A stretch of 27,273 bases of DNA from Bacteroidia bacterium. Its GTDB lineage: Bacteria; Bacteroidota; Bacteroidia; Bacteroidales; VadinHA17. The stretch is taken from assembly GCA_026391515.1 (NCBI GenBank), contig JAPLEC010000456.1:1-27273 (forward strand), given 5' to 3'. A model generated the notes under the pieces. It worked only from the letters and a program-made list of their open reading frames with translations, was not told the origin of the DNA and did no database searches. A program made the position numbers and the translations under genes. Below are positions 1-8,670 of the stretch, one piece after another (positions within the stretch are counted from its first letter, which is position 1; every line of letters begins with the position of its first letter).

Positions 1-826
1 TCAGGCTGCCGATAAAAAGGCCAAGGAATCTGGCCATATCTTCTTCAGCAGGATATTGTTCCCTTGTTACAGCCATAAATGAATACTGGACAAAAAATGC
101 TGTCATCACTGAAAGAGCGATAAATAATCCCATCACCCTTACATAAGGATCTTCCCTGAAGGCAGTAAGTACGGAACGTTTCTTTACAACAGTTCCTGTC
201 TCCTTTTCACGTTTTCCGGAAGCGATATTAAAACGTGTTCCTATTATGATCTGCACAATGGTGCTTATAAGAACCGCTGCAGCACTGATCAGCAAAATGT
301 TATGTGCTTTGAAATTAAGTGAGAGTAAAACCGGAATTGCATAACAGCTGATGATTATACCAAGTATCAATCCTGCATCGACGAGTCCAAACAAACGTTT
401 TCCCTGTCGGAGTGTAAACAACCGGCTTACTGTTCCCCAGAAACCAAGAACAGCCAGGATATTAAGAGGCCCCAGCATGATAAATACCAGCCAGGTGACC
501 CAGTCTGACGGATTTATCAGATGCAAAATCCATAATACTAATGTCAGGGCTGTTACAAAAATAAGGTTGAAGGTGGCAAAATTCCTGAATTGAATTTTTG
601 TCTGAAGCCATGTATAAAGAGACGTCAGTATTATTCCTGCCATACCTGACAGGACATAACCCTGGGCCATCTTTTCCACAGGAAATTTTGACAGAAATAA
701 AGAGTGTGCATTGATATCAAAAGCTCCGAAAAAGATGCCAAGAAAAACAGATTGGGTAAGTAAAATAGATATCAATGACTCCTCACCAGATTCAATTCCC
801 AGGAGTTTAAACAATCTGTCCTTCAT
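1..826 (-). CDS. Npt/TLC (ATP/ADP carrier)-like multi-pass membrane protein, C-terminus beyond window
   Basis: An open frame runs from an ATG at 826 to the left edge, giving 275 visible residues with no stop, so the C-terminus is missing. The protein opens with MKDRLFKLLGIESGEES, then alternates strongly hydrophobic stretches (about seven potential membrane helices) with short charged loops such as RLFTLRQGKRLFGLVDAG. The opening and this loop resemble the nucleotide-transporter (Npt1/Npt2, TLC) family as it occurs in free-living Bacteroidota, where members are usually uncharacterised and may carry extra C-terminal domains. By family it would sit in the inner membrane; the substrate cannot be inferred, and ATP/ADP exchange should not be assumed. 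It lies 137 bases downstream of aroK on the same strand, with a gap holding palindromes that may be its control region. A divergent MFS transporter is the main alternative. Confidence 0.7.
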   Translation of the reverse strand, partial: MKDRLFKLLGIESGEESLISILLTQSVFLGIFFGAFDINAHSLFLSKFPVEKMAQGYVLSGMAGIILTSLYTWLQTKIQFRNFATFNLIFVTALTLVLWILHLINPSDWVTWLVFIMLGPLNILAVLGFWGTVSRLFTLRQGKRLFGLVDAGLILGIIISCYAIPVLLSLNFKAHNILLISAAAVLISTIVQIIIGTRFNIASGKREKETGTVVKKRSVLTAFREDPYVRVMGLFIALSVMTAFFVQYSFMAVTREQYPAEEDMARFLGLFIGSL

Positions 827-844
827 AGAGTTCTCTATATTTTT

Positions 845-866
845 TAAACGTTTACTAAATTAGTAA
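845..866 (-). promoter_or_regulatory. Overlapping palindromes upstream of the transporter gene
   Basis: TAAACGTTTA (845-854) is a perfect 10-base palindrome and overlaps TTACTAAATTAGTAA (852-866), an inverted repeat with 7-base arms around one base. They end about 20 bases upstream of the transporter start at 826. The placement suits a regulator operator, and the CG-centred one resembles LacI-type sites, but the gap is AT-rich and short palindromes can arise by chance. Confidence 0.3.
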
Positions 867-899
867 TTTAATATTACTTATAGATAATATCATCCTCTT

Positions 900-920
900 T
901 TTTTGACTAACTGTCAAAAA
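900..920. other. AT-rich hairpin between aroK and the transporter gene
   Basis: TTTTTGAC and GTCAAAAA form a perfect 8-base stem around the 5-base loop TAACT. It lies 43 bases past the aroK stop on the minus strand. Neither strand has a T-run after the stem beyond the stem's own bases, so it is a weak terminator candidate and could equally be a protein-binding dyad. Confidence 0.35.
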
Positions 921-963
921 GTATTGATGTCCGACTTAATAATGTTTAAAATAAGAAAGCAGC

Positions 964-1488
964 TTAGTTTATGAGATCTGCTTTTATAAGTGAATGTAAG
1001 CGACTGATATCAAGATTAATACCTTCGATAATAATATTTGCCCTGGTATACCATTTTTCGCGGACAGCCAATTTCTTTTCAATGAACTCAAAAAGCTGAT
1101 CATCAGGTATATTTTTAATCAGGGGTCTTTCGCCTGTCGATTCCAGAAGCCTGTTCGTCAGTTGCTGCGGGGTCATTTTTAAATAAATTGTCAGTCCTGT
1201 TTCAAGCATTAAATCCATATTATCGCCATGACAGGGGGTTCCACCTCCGGTTGAAACAATAGTTTCAGTCAGTCCTTTTACGCTTTTTAAAATGTCTGTT
1301 TCAATCTGTCTGAATTGTTCTTCGCCATCCTGAGCGAAAATCTGGGGAATAGTCTTACCTGCCTTCTCTTCAATTTTCCTGTCGAGATCAATAAATGTCC
1401 ATTCAAGTAAAGCAGCTAATTTTTTCCCGGCGGTCGATTTGCCGCTTCCCATAAAACCGATGATATAAACAAGGTTCTTCCCGGTCAT
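964..1488 (-). CDS. aroK: Shikimate kinase
   Basis: A 174-residue kinase phosphorylating shikimate to shikimate 3-phosphate in the chorismate (aromatic amino acid) pathway; cytoplasmic. The P-loop GFMGSGKS is at residues 11-18, the Mg/shikimate-binding DLD at 34-36, an arginine in EEQFRQIE near 60, the substrate-binding GGG at 81-83, and the lid region carries ERPLI. Length is normal for AroK. Its ATG (1488-1486) shares one base with the parC TAA (1490-1488), in the arrangement TAATG, so it is probably the last gene of a parE-parC-aroK transcript with translational coupling. It has no promoter of its own that I can see. Confidence 0.95.
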   Translation of the reverse strand: MTGKNLVYIIGFMGSGKSTAGKKLAALLEWTFIDLDRKIEEKAGKTIPQIFAQDGEEQFRQIETDILKSVKGLTETIVSTGGGTPCHGDNMDLMLETGLTIYLKMTPQQLTNRLLESTGERPLIKNIPDDQLFEFIEKKLAVREKWYTRANIIIEGINLDISRLHSLIKADLIN

Positions 1489-4106
1489 TATAATTCGAGC
1501 TTCATCTGAGCAGGATCATCTTTTACAGGATGCTGTGATTCATCTTCATCATCCTTCTCAATTACAGGAGATGCACTCTCCTTCTTAATAACAGGCTCTA
1601 TTTCATGGATATTATCAACCATAAAACTGGTTAATCTTTTTCCTTTGGCTTTATAGCTTTTTACTCCGATAAATTCTGCTACTTCAATTATTTCGTTGCC
1701 GCGGTTTTTATGTTTGCCCCCAAATTGAATTTCGAAACGGGGGTATTCAACTTCAGTGAGGCTGATCAGCTTCGATTCAGGATTTTCATTTATGAAACAC
1801 TGAGGCTTTTCCGATTCCTCGATAATGAATCTTTTGACGTAATAATATTTCTGCTCTGCATCCCAGTAAACAACTGAATAGACCTTGCCTGGTCTGAATT
1901 TTTCTATAACAAGTATATTATCTTCAAAATGGCTCGACAGGTCGAATCCGGTATGTCTGAAGAACCCATTTTTGGTTATTACAAGTATCTTGTCATCACC
2001 GCTGAATTCACCCAGATATACCCCTCGGGAGTCAACATTAAGTCTGAAAACCGCATCATCAAACCAAATTTTTCTGCCCCCTAAAGTTGAAAGACCTTTC
2101 TCCTTCAAAGCAATTTTATGTACTGCATTCTTTGTAAGAATGTTACCCATCGAGGATTTTCCCTTTATGTTAAGCTGTCCGAAATCAAATTCAAATTCCA
2201 GCTTTTTCAGACGGGCTTTAGGCTTATGATAGATTTTTATTACTTCAGCCTCGCCATTGGGATTTGCACTGAAATATATAATTTTTGAACCGGTTTTACC
2301 TCTGGTGAGATTATATTCCTTGTCGCGGGTAAGCCCGGTAATTGAGCATCTCTTTGCAAGAAGCGGACCATCCTTACCATCCTGGTAAACAATATTATAA
2401 ATGGTGCGTTCGTCGTTTTTCAGGAATACCGCAGCATGAATAACGTCACTCCCGACAAAAACTTTATCTGCTACTTTGGTAATCAGATAGACACCATCCT
2501 TGCGGATGACTATAATATCATCGATATCGGAGCAATCGCATACAAACTCATCTTTCTTCAGTCCTGTGCCGATGAATCCTTCCTTGAAGTTGGCATATAA
2601 TTTGGCATTGTTCGCAATTACTTTGGCAGCATGAATGGTATCAAAGTTCCTGATCTCGGTTTTTCTTTCCCTTCCTTTTCCGTATTTCTTCTTTATCTGC
2701 TTATAATAATTTATTGTGAAAGGAATAATATTGCGAAGATGATTCTTTACCTCTTCAAGCTCTATTCCAATACCTTTAATATGTTCATTTGCTTTTTTGG
2801 AATCATATTTTGATATCCTCTTGATCTTTATCTCGGTAAGCTGAATGATATCATCTCGGGTGACCTCTCTTAATAATCTCTTTTTGAATGGTTTAAGACC
2901 TTTCTCAATAGCTTCAATAACAGCCTCCCATGTTTCACACTCCTCAATGTCGCGGTATATTTTCTCTTCAATAAATATCTTTTCGAGTGATGACATGTGC
3001 AACTCTTCCTGCAGCTCACCTTTCCTGATTTCCAGTTCTTTTTTCAGCAATCCAACCGTTCTGTCGGCAGAATGTTTCAGCATATCAGTGACACCCATGA
3101 ACACAGGCTTGCTTTCTGAAATGACACATGTATTTGGTGAAATGGAATATTCACAATCGGTAAATGCATAGAGTGCATCAATGGTCATATCTGGCGAAAC
3201 ACCCGGCATAAGCTGGATCACTATCTCAACATTTGCTGCTGTATTATCGTCGATTTTTCTGATTTTGATCTTCCCCTTTTCATTAGCCTTTATAATGGAT
3301 TCGATAAGGGATGATGTTGTTTTTCCAAAAGGTATCTCGGTGATTATCAGCTCTTTCTTGTCAACTTTTTCGATCTTTGCCCTCACTTTAATAATACCTC
3401 CCCTCTGTCCGTCATTATATTTAGATACGTCCATAAGTCCACCGGTTGGAAAATCAGGGTAGATCGTAAATTCTTTCCCCTGGAGATAATCTATTGTGGC
3501 ATCGATAAGTTCAATAAAATTATGCGGTAATATTTTTGAAGCCAGCCCTACGGCAATTCCTTCAACCCCAAGGGAAAGAAGTAAAGGGAACTTTACAGGC
3601 AAGGTTACTGGTTCTTTATTTCTTCCGTCATATGAAAGCTTCCATTCAGTTGTCTTGGGATTAAAGACAACATCAAGTGCAAATTTTGAAAGCCTTGCTT
3701 CAATATAACGGGGCGCAGCGGCACCATCACCTGTAAGGATATTGCCCCAGTTACCCTGTGTATCGATCAGAAGATCTTTCTCTCCGAGCTGTACCAGAGC
3801 ATCGCCAATTGAGGCATCCCCATGAGGATGGAACTGCATAGTATGCCCGATTATATTTGCGACTTTGCAGTACCGTCCGTCATCCATTCTCTTCATTGAA
3901 TGAAGAATACGTCGTTGAACAGGTTTGAGCCCGTCATAAATCTCAGGTACTGCACGTTCAAGAATTACATACGAAGCATAATCGAGGAACCAGTTCTGGT
4001 ACATTCCCGACAGAGCTGTTACCGAATGAAGGGCAACAGGTCCCTGGGAAATCTCTTCACCTCCTTCAGGTTTTCCGGTCTCAAGTTCAGCATCTTCCAT
4101 AATCAC
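1488..4106 (-). CDS. parC: DNA topoisomerase IV subunit A (GyrA/ParC family)
   Basis: An 872-residue type IIA topoisomerase breakage-reunion subunit. Catalytic tyrosine Y134 lies in APRYIEARLS; QRR is at 64-66 and HPHGD at 93-97. The C-terminal half should be the beta-pinwheel DNA-wrapping domain, ending in an acidic tail. The position equivalent to the quinolone-contact serine of GyrA/ParC (after HPHGD) is alanine (A98), with D102 at the usual acidic position. Pairing with parE 19 bases upstream, and the shape of its N-terminus, favour topoisomerase IV over gyrase; the split between the two is less clear in Bacteroidota. The annotated start is MIMED; an ATG two codons later is equally possible. 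The TAA overlaps the aroK start. Confidence 0.92.
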   Translation of the reverse strand: MIMEDAELETGKPEGGEEISQGPVALHSVTALSGMYQNWFLDYASYVILERAVPEIYDGLKPVQRRILHSMKRMDDGRYCKVANIIGHTMQFHPHGDASIGDALVQLGEKDLLIDTQGNWGNILTGDGAAAPRYIEARLSKFALDVVFNPKTTEWKLSYDGRNKEPVTLPVKFPLLLSLGVEGIAVGLASKILPHNFIELIDATIDYLQGKEFTIYPDFPTGGLMDVSKYNDGQRGGIIKVRAKIEKVDKKELIITEIPFGKTTSSLIESIIKANEKGKIKIRKIDDNTAANVEIVIQLMPGVSPDMTIDALYAFTDCEYSISPNTCVISESKPVFMGVTDMLKHSADRTVGLLKKELEIRKGELQEELHMSSLEKIFIEEKIYRDIEECETWEAVIEAIEKGLKPFKKRLLREVTRDDIIQLTEIKIKRISKYDSKKANEHIKGIGIELEEVKNHLRNIIPFTINYYKQIKKKYGKGRERKTEIRNFDTIHAAKVIANNAKLYANFKEGFIGTGLKKDEFVCDCSDIDDIIVIRKDGVYLITKVADKVFVGSDVIHAAVFLKNDERTIYNIVYQDGKDGPLLAKRCSITGLTRDKEYNLTRGKTGSKIIYFSANPNGEAEVIKIYHKPKARLKKLEFEFDFGQLNIKGKSSMGNILTKNAVHKIALKEKGLSTLGGRKIWFDDAVFRLNVDSRGVYLGEFSGDDKILVITKNGFFRHTGFDLSSHFEDNILVIEKFRPGKVYSVVYWDAEQKYYYVKRFIIEESEKPQCFINENPESKLISLTEVEYPRFEIQFGGKHKNRGNEIIEVAEFIGVKSYKAKGKRLTSFMVDNIHEIEPVIKKESASPVIEKDDEDESQHPVKDDPAQMKLEL

Positions 4107-4125
4107 ACCTGTAGTTTCCCTATAA

Positions 4126-5979
4126 TTATTTTACAACTTCCTCTTCAGTTTTATCCTCTTCAATTCTCAGGTTCTCAATTATAAAATCCTGTCGTTCAGG
4201 AGTATTTTTCCCCATATAGAATTCAAGATAACCGTTGACAGTATCATTCTTTTTCATTCTGACAGGTTCAAGCCGCATGTCTTTTCCGATGAAATGCTTG
4301 AATTCATCCGGTGAAATTTCACCTAATCCTTTAAATCTTGTGATTTCCGGATTTGGTCCAAGTATTTTTATAGCCTTGACTTTTTCTTCAGGAGTATAGC
4401 AATACTTTGTCTCCTTCTTATTTCTTACGCGAAACAGGGGTGTTTGAAGAATATAGACATGACCTTTTCTGACAAGGTCGGGGAAGAACTGGAGGAAAAA
4501 TGTAAGCAGGAGAAGCCTGATATGCATTCCATCGACATCGGCATCTGTTGCAATTACAACATTATTGTAACGCAGGTTTTCGATTCCATCTTCGATATTT
4601 AAAGCTGCCTGGAGAAGGTTGAACTCTTCGTTCTCATAGACAATCTTTTTTGTGAGTCCGAATGAGTTAAGAGGTTTCCCCCTGAGGCTGAAAACTGCCT
4701 GAGTTTCAACATCTCTCGACTTTGTAATTGAACCGCTTGCTGAATCTCCTTCTGTAATAAAAATCGTTGAATCAAGCTTGTTTGAATCATTTGAGTTATA
4801 ATGCATCCTGCAATCCCTCAGCTTTTTATTATGCAGGCTCACCTTTTTTGCTCTGTCCCTGGCCAGCTTCTGGATAGATGAAATTGCTTTTCTCTCTTTT
4901 TCAGAATCCTGAATCTTTTTCAAAATTATCCCTGCTGTATCAGGATTTTTATGCAGGTAATCGTCGAGTTGTTTTTTAATGAATTCCGTTATAAAAGTTC
5001 TGACAGATGACCCTCCGGGGCCCATATCTTTTGATCCGAGCTTCGTCTTTGTCTGTGATTCAAAGATTGGCTCTTCTACCTTAATGCTTATTGCAGCAAT
5101 TATTGACGATCGTATATCGGATGGATCATACTCCTTCTTGTAAAAGTCCCTGAATGTTCTGACAATAGCTTCCCTGAAGGCAATCAGGTGAGTACCGCCC
5201 TGTGTGGTATGCTGACCATTCACAAAGCTGTAATAATCTTCGCCATACTGCAGACCGTGAGTAAATACAACTTCAATATCATCGCCCTTAAGGTGAACGA
5301 GAGGATAAAGCCCCTCTTTGCTCATATTTTCATTTAGCAGATCAGCAAGTCCGTTCCTCGAAAAGAATTTATTACCATTAAAATTTATAACCAGTCCTGA
5401 ATTCAGATATACATAGTTTTTAAGCATAGAATCTACGTATTCTGAAATATAAAAGTAGTTGCCGAACATTCCTTCATCGGGCTGGAAGATCACCTCAACA
5501 CCATTTTCTTCAGTCGTTGCCTTCATCTGGTGATCTTTAACCGTAACCCCATGTGCAAATTCGCTTACCTTCAGCTGTCCGTCGCGTATCGACCTGATAA
5601 TGAACCGGCTCGATAATGCGTTAACAGCTTTCACACCAATACCATTCAGCCCGACAGATTTTTTAAATGCTTTGGAATCATATTTTGCGCCGGTATTCAT
5701 TTTCGAAACGGCATCAAGGACTTTACCGAGCGGAATACCACGGCCATAATCGCGAACCCTTACTTCCTTACCGTTAATCGAGACGTCAATTTTTTTCCCG
5801 AAACCCATTATGTATTCATCAATGGCATTATCCATCACCTCTTTCAGCAGAACATAAATCCCGTCATCCTGCGATGAGCCATCACCAAGCTTGCCGATAT
5901 ACATACCGGGTCTCAGCCTTATATGCTCTCTCCATTCAAGGGTTTTAATATGCTCTTCGGAATATCCTACGACCGACAT
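4126..5979 (-). CDS. parE: DNA topoisomerase IV subunit B (GyrB/ParE family)
   Basis: The ATPase and TOPRIM subunit of a type IIA topoisomerase, 617 residues from the start chosen here (MSVVGYSEEH). The GHKL fold shows KEVMDNAIDE (catalytic Glu47, Asn51), RDYGRGIP and GLNGIGVKAVNALS. The TOPRIM domain has EGDSASG (from Glu410) and DADVDGMHIR, followed by RFKGLGEISP. The open frame could start 21 codons earlier at 6042, but that extension is not family-like and contains a strong TATATTTG promoter element (5996-6003), so the ATG at 5979 is preferred. First gene of the parE-parC-aroK group; the gap to parC is 19 bases. Confidence 0.94.
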   Translation of the reverse strand: MSVVGYSEEHIKTLEWREHIRLRPGMYIGKLGDGSSQDDGIYVLLKEVMDNAIDEYIMGFGKKIDVSINGKEVRVRDYGRGIPLGKVLDAVSKMNTGAKYDSKAFKKSVGLNGIGVKAVNALSSRFIIRSIRDGQLKVSEFAHGVTVKDHQMKATTEENGVEVIFQPDEGMFGNYFYISEYVDSMLKNYVYLNSGLVINFNGNKFFSRNGLADLLNENMSKEGLYPLVHLKGDDIEVVFTHGLQYGEDYYSFVNGQHTTQGGTHLIAFREAIVRTFRDFYKKEYDPSDIRSSIIAAISIKVEEPIFESQTKTKLGSKDMGPGGSSVRTFITEFIKKQLDDYLHKNPDTAGIILKKIQDSEKERKAISSIQKLARDRAKKVSLHNKKLRDCRMHYNSNDSNKLDSTIFITEGDSASGSITKSRDVETQAVFSLRGKPLNSFGLTKKIVYENEEFNLLQAALNIEDGIENLRYNNVVIATDADVDGMHIRLLLLTFFLQFFPDLVRKGHVYILQTPLFRVRNKKETKYCYTPEEKVKAIKILGPNPEITRFKGLGEISPDEFKHFIGKDMRLEPVRMKKNDTVNGYLEFYMGKNTPERQDFIIENLRIEEDKTEEEVVK

Positions 5980-5995
5980 TTGTAAAAATTTTGCG

Positions 5996-6003
5996 CAAAT
6001 ATA
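5996..6003 (-). promoter_or_regulatory. Bacteroidota -7 element of the parE-parC-aroK operon
   Basis: TATATTTG on the minus strand matches TAnnTTTG exactly. Transcription starting about 6 to 8 bases downstream gives a leader of only about 10 bases before the parE ATG at 5979. I see no convincing -33 TTTG at standard spacing. The AT-rich leader lacks a Shine-Dalgarno sequence, as is common in this phylum. Confidence 0.65.
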
Positions 6004-6042
6004 ATTATTTACACCAGTCGCTTCCCGGCAATTTTTCAACAA

Positions 6043-6125
6043 TTTGACGGATTTTTAATCAAGTCAAAGTGACAAAAAGACATGAGCGGGAATATTTTTC
6101 TGATTGATTGACAATTACATTGTCA
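6043..6125. promoter_or_regulatory. Cluster of TGAC/GTCA half-sites upstream of parE
   Basis: The 105-base gap between the methyltransferase-like gene and parE holds a perfect inverted repeat, TGACAAT-TAC-ATTGTCA (6109-6125), and a wider pair TTTGAC (6043-6048) / GTCAAA (6063-6068), with another TGAC at 6070. It may be an operator region for the topoisomerase operon; no regulator can be named from the sequence. Confidence 0.3.
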
Positions 6126-6138
6126 GTAAAATGTTGAT

Positions 6139-6159
6139 AAAAGGTGATTATAAAATCAC
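6139..6159 (-). terminator. Short hairpin overlapping the stop of the methyltransferase-like gene
   Basis: On the minus strand GTGATT and AATCAC pair around the loop TTAT (6144-6159) and are followed by CTTTT. The TAA stop (6150-6148) lies inside the hairpin. The 6-base stem is weak for an intrinsic terminator, but its position at the end of the lplA-plsC group and before the parE promoter fits. Confidence 0.45.
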
Positions 6160-6924
6160 TGCAACTACTTTAAATACTGACCTCTTTTTATTATAGTCTG
6201 CATGCAAAAGATCAAAATCCCAAATCCATTCTTCCCTGACCTTTCCATCAGGAACAGCTGTAACGACAGTTTTTTGTTCAACTTCAGCACCTTTCAGATC
6301 AGTAAAGATCTCTGCGTAATCAGTAATCAGGACTGAATTATAATTTTTAATAAACCTGATATGTTTTTCCTGAATCTCCCTTTTAAATTCTGTAAGTTCA
6401 TCACCGGTTGCTTTTGTTTTTTTTCTTAACAATTTCTCCGGAAGAACTTCCAGTTGTGTGAGAATATTTAGTGATATCACCATACCCGGATCGTCAACAG
6501 GCTGATATTCAGGAATCAGGATTTCTTTAAGAGATGTCAGTCTGTTTAAAAAAGTACGTTTCCCGGCTATTTTCCAGACCTCTTCAATTAATCCGCCGGA
6601 GATATCTTCTTCAGCAAGCTTCACGTTTTTCAGCTTCGCAGTCTGATTTATCACTTCCGGAGGATGCACAATATCTGCCAGGATAATAGTTTTTACCCGT
6701 TCAGCCATCTCTGCAAGAGGCAGTTCCAGAAGCCATCCGCTGCCATATACAGTAATTTTTTCAGGATTAATCAGATCAATAGCTTTAAGAATAAAATTTC
6801 TGCAATGTTCAAGATGACTGTCCCATCCGTTTTTCTGATTTAGATGCCGATAAATCAGTCCCTGCTGGTAATCGTAATATCCCATTTTATGCAGTATCCT
6901 GCGATATGAAGGTGTGTGTGTCAT
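6148..6924 (-). CDS. Uncharacterised protein with a class I methyltransferase-like core
   Basis: A 258-residue soluble protein with no signal peptide or membrane segment. Residues 57-85 (VYGSGWLLELPLAEM, then IILADIV) look like the glycine-rich motif I and acidic strand 2 of a Rossmann-type SAM-dependent methyltransferase. MVISLNILTQLEVLP further on resembles the strand 4/motif IV region. The middle is lysine-rich and helical, and the end (EEWIWDFDLL) is conserved-looking. No substrate can be inferred; the GxG is not a full GxGxG, so catalytic activity is uncertain. Its ATG shares one base with the plsC stop (TGATG), so it is co-translated with the acyltransferase and lipoate ligase. I recognise no named gene. 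Confidence 0.6.
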   Translation of the reverse strand: MTHTPSYRRILHKMGYYDYQQGLIYRHLNQKNGWDSHLEHCRNFILKAIDLINPEKITVYGSGWLLELPLAEMAERVKTIILADIVHPPEVINQTAKLKNVKLAEEDISGGLIEEVWKIAGKRTFLNRLTSLKEILIPEYQPVDDPGMVISLNILTQLEVLPEKLLRKKTKATGDELTEFKREIQEKHIRFIKNYNSVLITDYAEIFTDLKGAEVEQKTVVTAVPDGKVREEWIWDFDLLHADYNKKRSVFKVVAVIL

Positions 6925-7667
6925 CAGGTTTTCTTTTCATTTCTGAGCTCCCGGAGGGCATCAGTCATCATCATCTGGAATTTCATTGCAAGTTCATCAT
7001 AATCCTGTGTTCCAAAAGCAGAAGGCATTACGGGATCAAGCACTTTAATATATATTTTATGAAATCCTCCGAAAACAAATCCATGCTTGGGAAGAATATC
7101 ACCTGTTCCGTCAATCAGAATCGGAAGAATCGGAGTATTTGCAGATAGTGCTAATTGAAATGCACCTCTTTTAAAAAAGCCTATCTGACTGTCTAACGAA
7201 CGGGTTCCTTCCGGATAAAACATAAGGGAAGTACCATCTTCCAAACGCTTAAGTGATTCTACCAGCATTCTTTCTTTACTCTCTTTATCACCTCTGTCAA
7301 CTGTAATATAATCAGCCATTTTCAGATACCAGCCCAATATAGGTATTTTCGTATTTTCGATTTTGGAGATCCATTTAAAACGGTATCTGAGACAATCTAT
7401 AAGTAATATATCGAGTATCGACTGGTGATTTGAAATAATGATATATGTGGTCCCTTTTACAGCTTTTTTTCTGCCTTCAATATTAATTTTCCATACCGGC
7501 ACAAGATATGAAACAGCCATAGCATGGAATATCAGCATCCAGTGAACCACAGTACGTTTCCTGTCGAAAGGCAGAACAACCATCCATACAATAAAAATGA
7601 TCAGGAAAAATATGATTATGAAAATTATTACGACAAACCAGACTATTATTGATTTCAGAATATCCAT
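6924..7667 (-). CDS. plsC: 1-acyl-sn-glycerol-3-phosphate acyltransferase (PlsC/LPLAT family)
   Basis: A 247-residue lysophospholipid acyltransferase expected to make phosphatidic acid from lysophosphatidate at the inner membrane. A long N-terminal hydrophobic segment (about residues 8-33) anchors it. The acyltransferase motif NHQSILD is at 80-86 (His81, Asp86) and YPEGTRS at 151-157, and the usual glycine/proline-rich tail motif appears as LPILIDGTGDILP. Its first 13 bases overlap the end of lplA and its stop overlaps the next start, indicating tight coupling. Other LPLAT members act on different acyl acceptors (for example ornithine lipids), so the exact substrate is inferred. Confidence 0.88.
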   Translation of the reverse strand: MDILKSIIVWFVVIIFIIIFFLIIFIVWMVVLPFDRKRTVVHWMLIFHAMAVSYLVPVWKINIEGRKKAVKGTTYIIISNHQSILDILLIDCLRYRFKWISKIENTKIPILGWYLKMADYITVDRGDKESKERMLVESLKRLEDGTSLMFYPEGTRSLDSQIGFFKRGAFQLALSANTPILPILIDGTGDILPKHGFVFGGFHKIYIKVLDPVMPSAFGTQDYDELAMKFQMMMTDALRELRNEKKT

Positions 7668-8596
7668 TTCACAAAAATATCTTTATTTATTAATCTGCTA
7701 AATACTTTCATTAAATCCTGGGGCATGTGCCGGCAGCCTATCAGTTTCCTCCCTGCCGCAATAATTTCATCAGATCCCTTGATTTCACAATCACAAATAA
7801 TTCCATCCTTAACAGAGAGATGGCATGAATGAGGTTTACCTGTTAATTCAAAACTGTTATTGAAAAGATACTCAGGACCATAGGCATAATTCCATTCCCA
7901 TGTCCTGAACTTATTTTCTGCCAGTGAATTTATTTCATTTACGGACTCCGAAGAGAGTTCAAAGATTTTATTTCCGGATTTATCCAGGAAATATTCCAGA
8001 ATATGTTGCCTGAATTCGGATATATCTTTTACAACTGAGATAATTTCTTTCAGGTTAATCACTGATGAAGGATTGGACGTGACAGCTCTTGTAGAATAAT
8101 GCGATTTATCTGCTCTTAAACTTTTTCTCAGAACATCAAGCTGAGAATTAAAAAGCAGCGTGCCATGATGCAGAACTCTCTCGTGGTAAACATGTTCGGC
8201 ATTACCGGAGATCTTTAATCCATTGACTTTCAGATCGTTTTTGCCTTCGAATTTTGCTTCAACTCCAAGTGTTGAAAGAACTTGAATTACCGGAAGAGTA
8301 TATTTCCTGAAATCTACCTGATTGCCTTTTTTACCGTTAATAATAAAGGTGAAATTCAGGTTGCCCTGATCATGAAAAACGGTTCCACCCCCGGAAATTC
8401 TCCTGATCACAGGAATGTTATTTCTTGTAACATATTCAGTATCAGCTTCACGATGTGCAACCTGGTGTTTTCCGATAATTACAGATGGAGAATTGATATA
8501 TAATATAAGGTATTCCTCCGTACTTTTTTTAAGAAGGTATTCTTCAGCAGCGAGGTTGAAGAAGGGGTTGGTGGAGAGAAGATTGAGACAGAGCAT
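7655..8596 (-). CDS. lplA: Lipoate-protein ligase A
   Basis: A 313-residue LplA-type enzyme that activates lipoate or octanoate with ATP and transfers it to lipoyl domains of 2-oxoacid dehydrogenases or the glycine cleavage H protein. Diagnostic motifs are RRISGGGTVFHDQGNLN (65-81), the catalytic lysine region GLKISGNA (Lys128) and HHGTLLFN. Length suggests the C-terminal accessory domain is present. The genome also has de novo lipoyl synthesis (lipA, lipB, about 9 kb to the right), so this gene serves salvage. Its leader AATTTCAATAATG is identical for 13 bases to that of obg. A TAAGAAC array lies just upstream. Confidence 0.92.
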   Translation of the reverse strand: MLCLNLLSTNPFFNLAAEEYLLKKSTEEYLILYINSPSVIIGKHQVAHREADTEYVTRNNIPVIRRISGGGTVFHDQGNLNFTFIINGKKGNQVDFRKYTLPVIQVLSTLGVEAKFEGKNDLKVNGLKISGNAEHVYHERVLHHGTLLFNSQLDVLRKSLRADKSHYSTRAVTSNPSSVINLKEIISVVKDISEFRQHILEYFLDKSGNKIFELSSESVNEINSLAENKFRTWEWNYAYGPEYLFNNSFELTGKPHSCHLSVKDGIICDCEIKGSDEIIAAGRKLIGCRHMPQDLMKVFSRLINKDIFVKWIF

Positions 8597-8627
8597 TATT
8601 GAAATTGGATTGCTTTTTTGAAGTAAA

Positions 8628-8670
8628 ATTCTTAATTCGCTGTTCGTTTGTTCTTAGTTCTTACTTCTTA
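8628..8670 (-). repeat. 7-base-period array (TAAGAAC family) overlapping the PAP2 stop codon
   Basis: Read on the minus strand, six consecutive units follow the word TAAGAAC or a variant: TAAGAAG (8670-8664), TAAGAAC twice (8663-8650), a degenerate 8-base unit, AGCGAAT, and TAAGAAT (8634-8628). The TAA of the second unit is the stop codon of the PAP2 gene, and its last two lysines come from the first unit. The array fills most of the gap to lplA. Confidence 0.7.

Noticed and set aside
5980..6042. Longer N-terminus of parE
   Set aside because: The added 21 residues are not family-like and the segment contains the TATATTTG promoter element.
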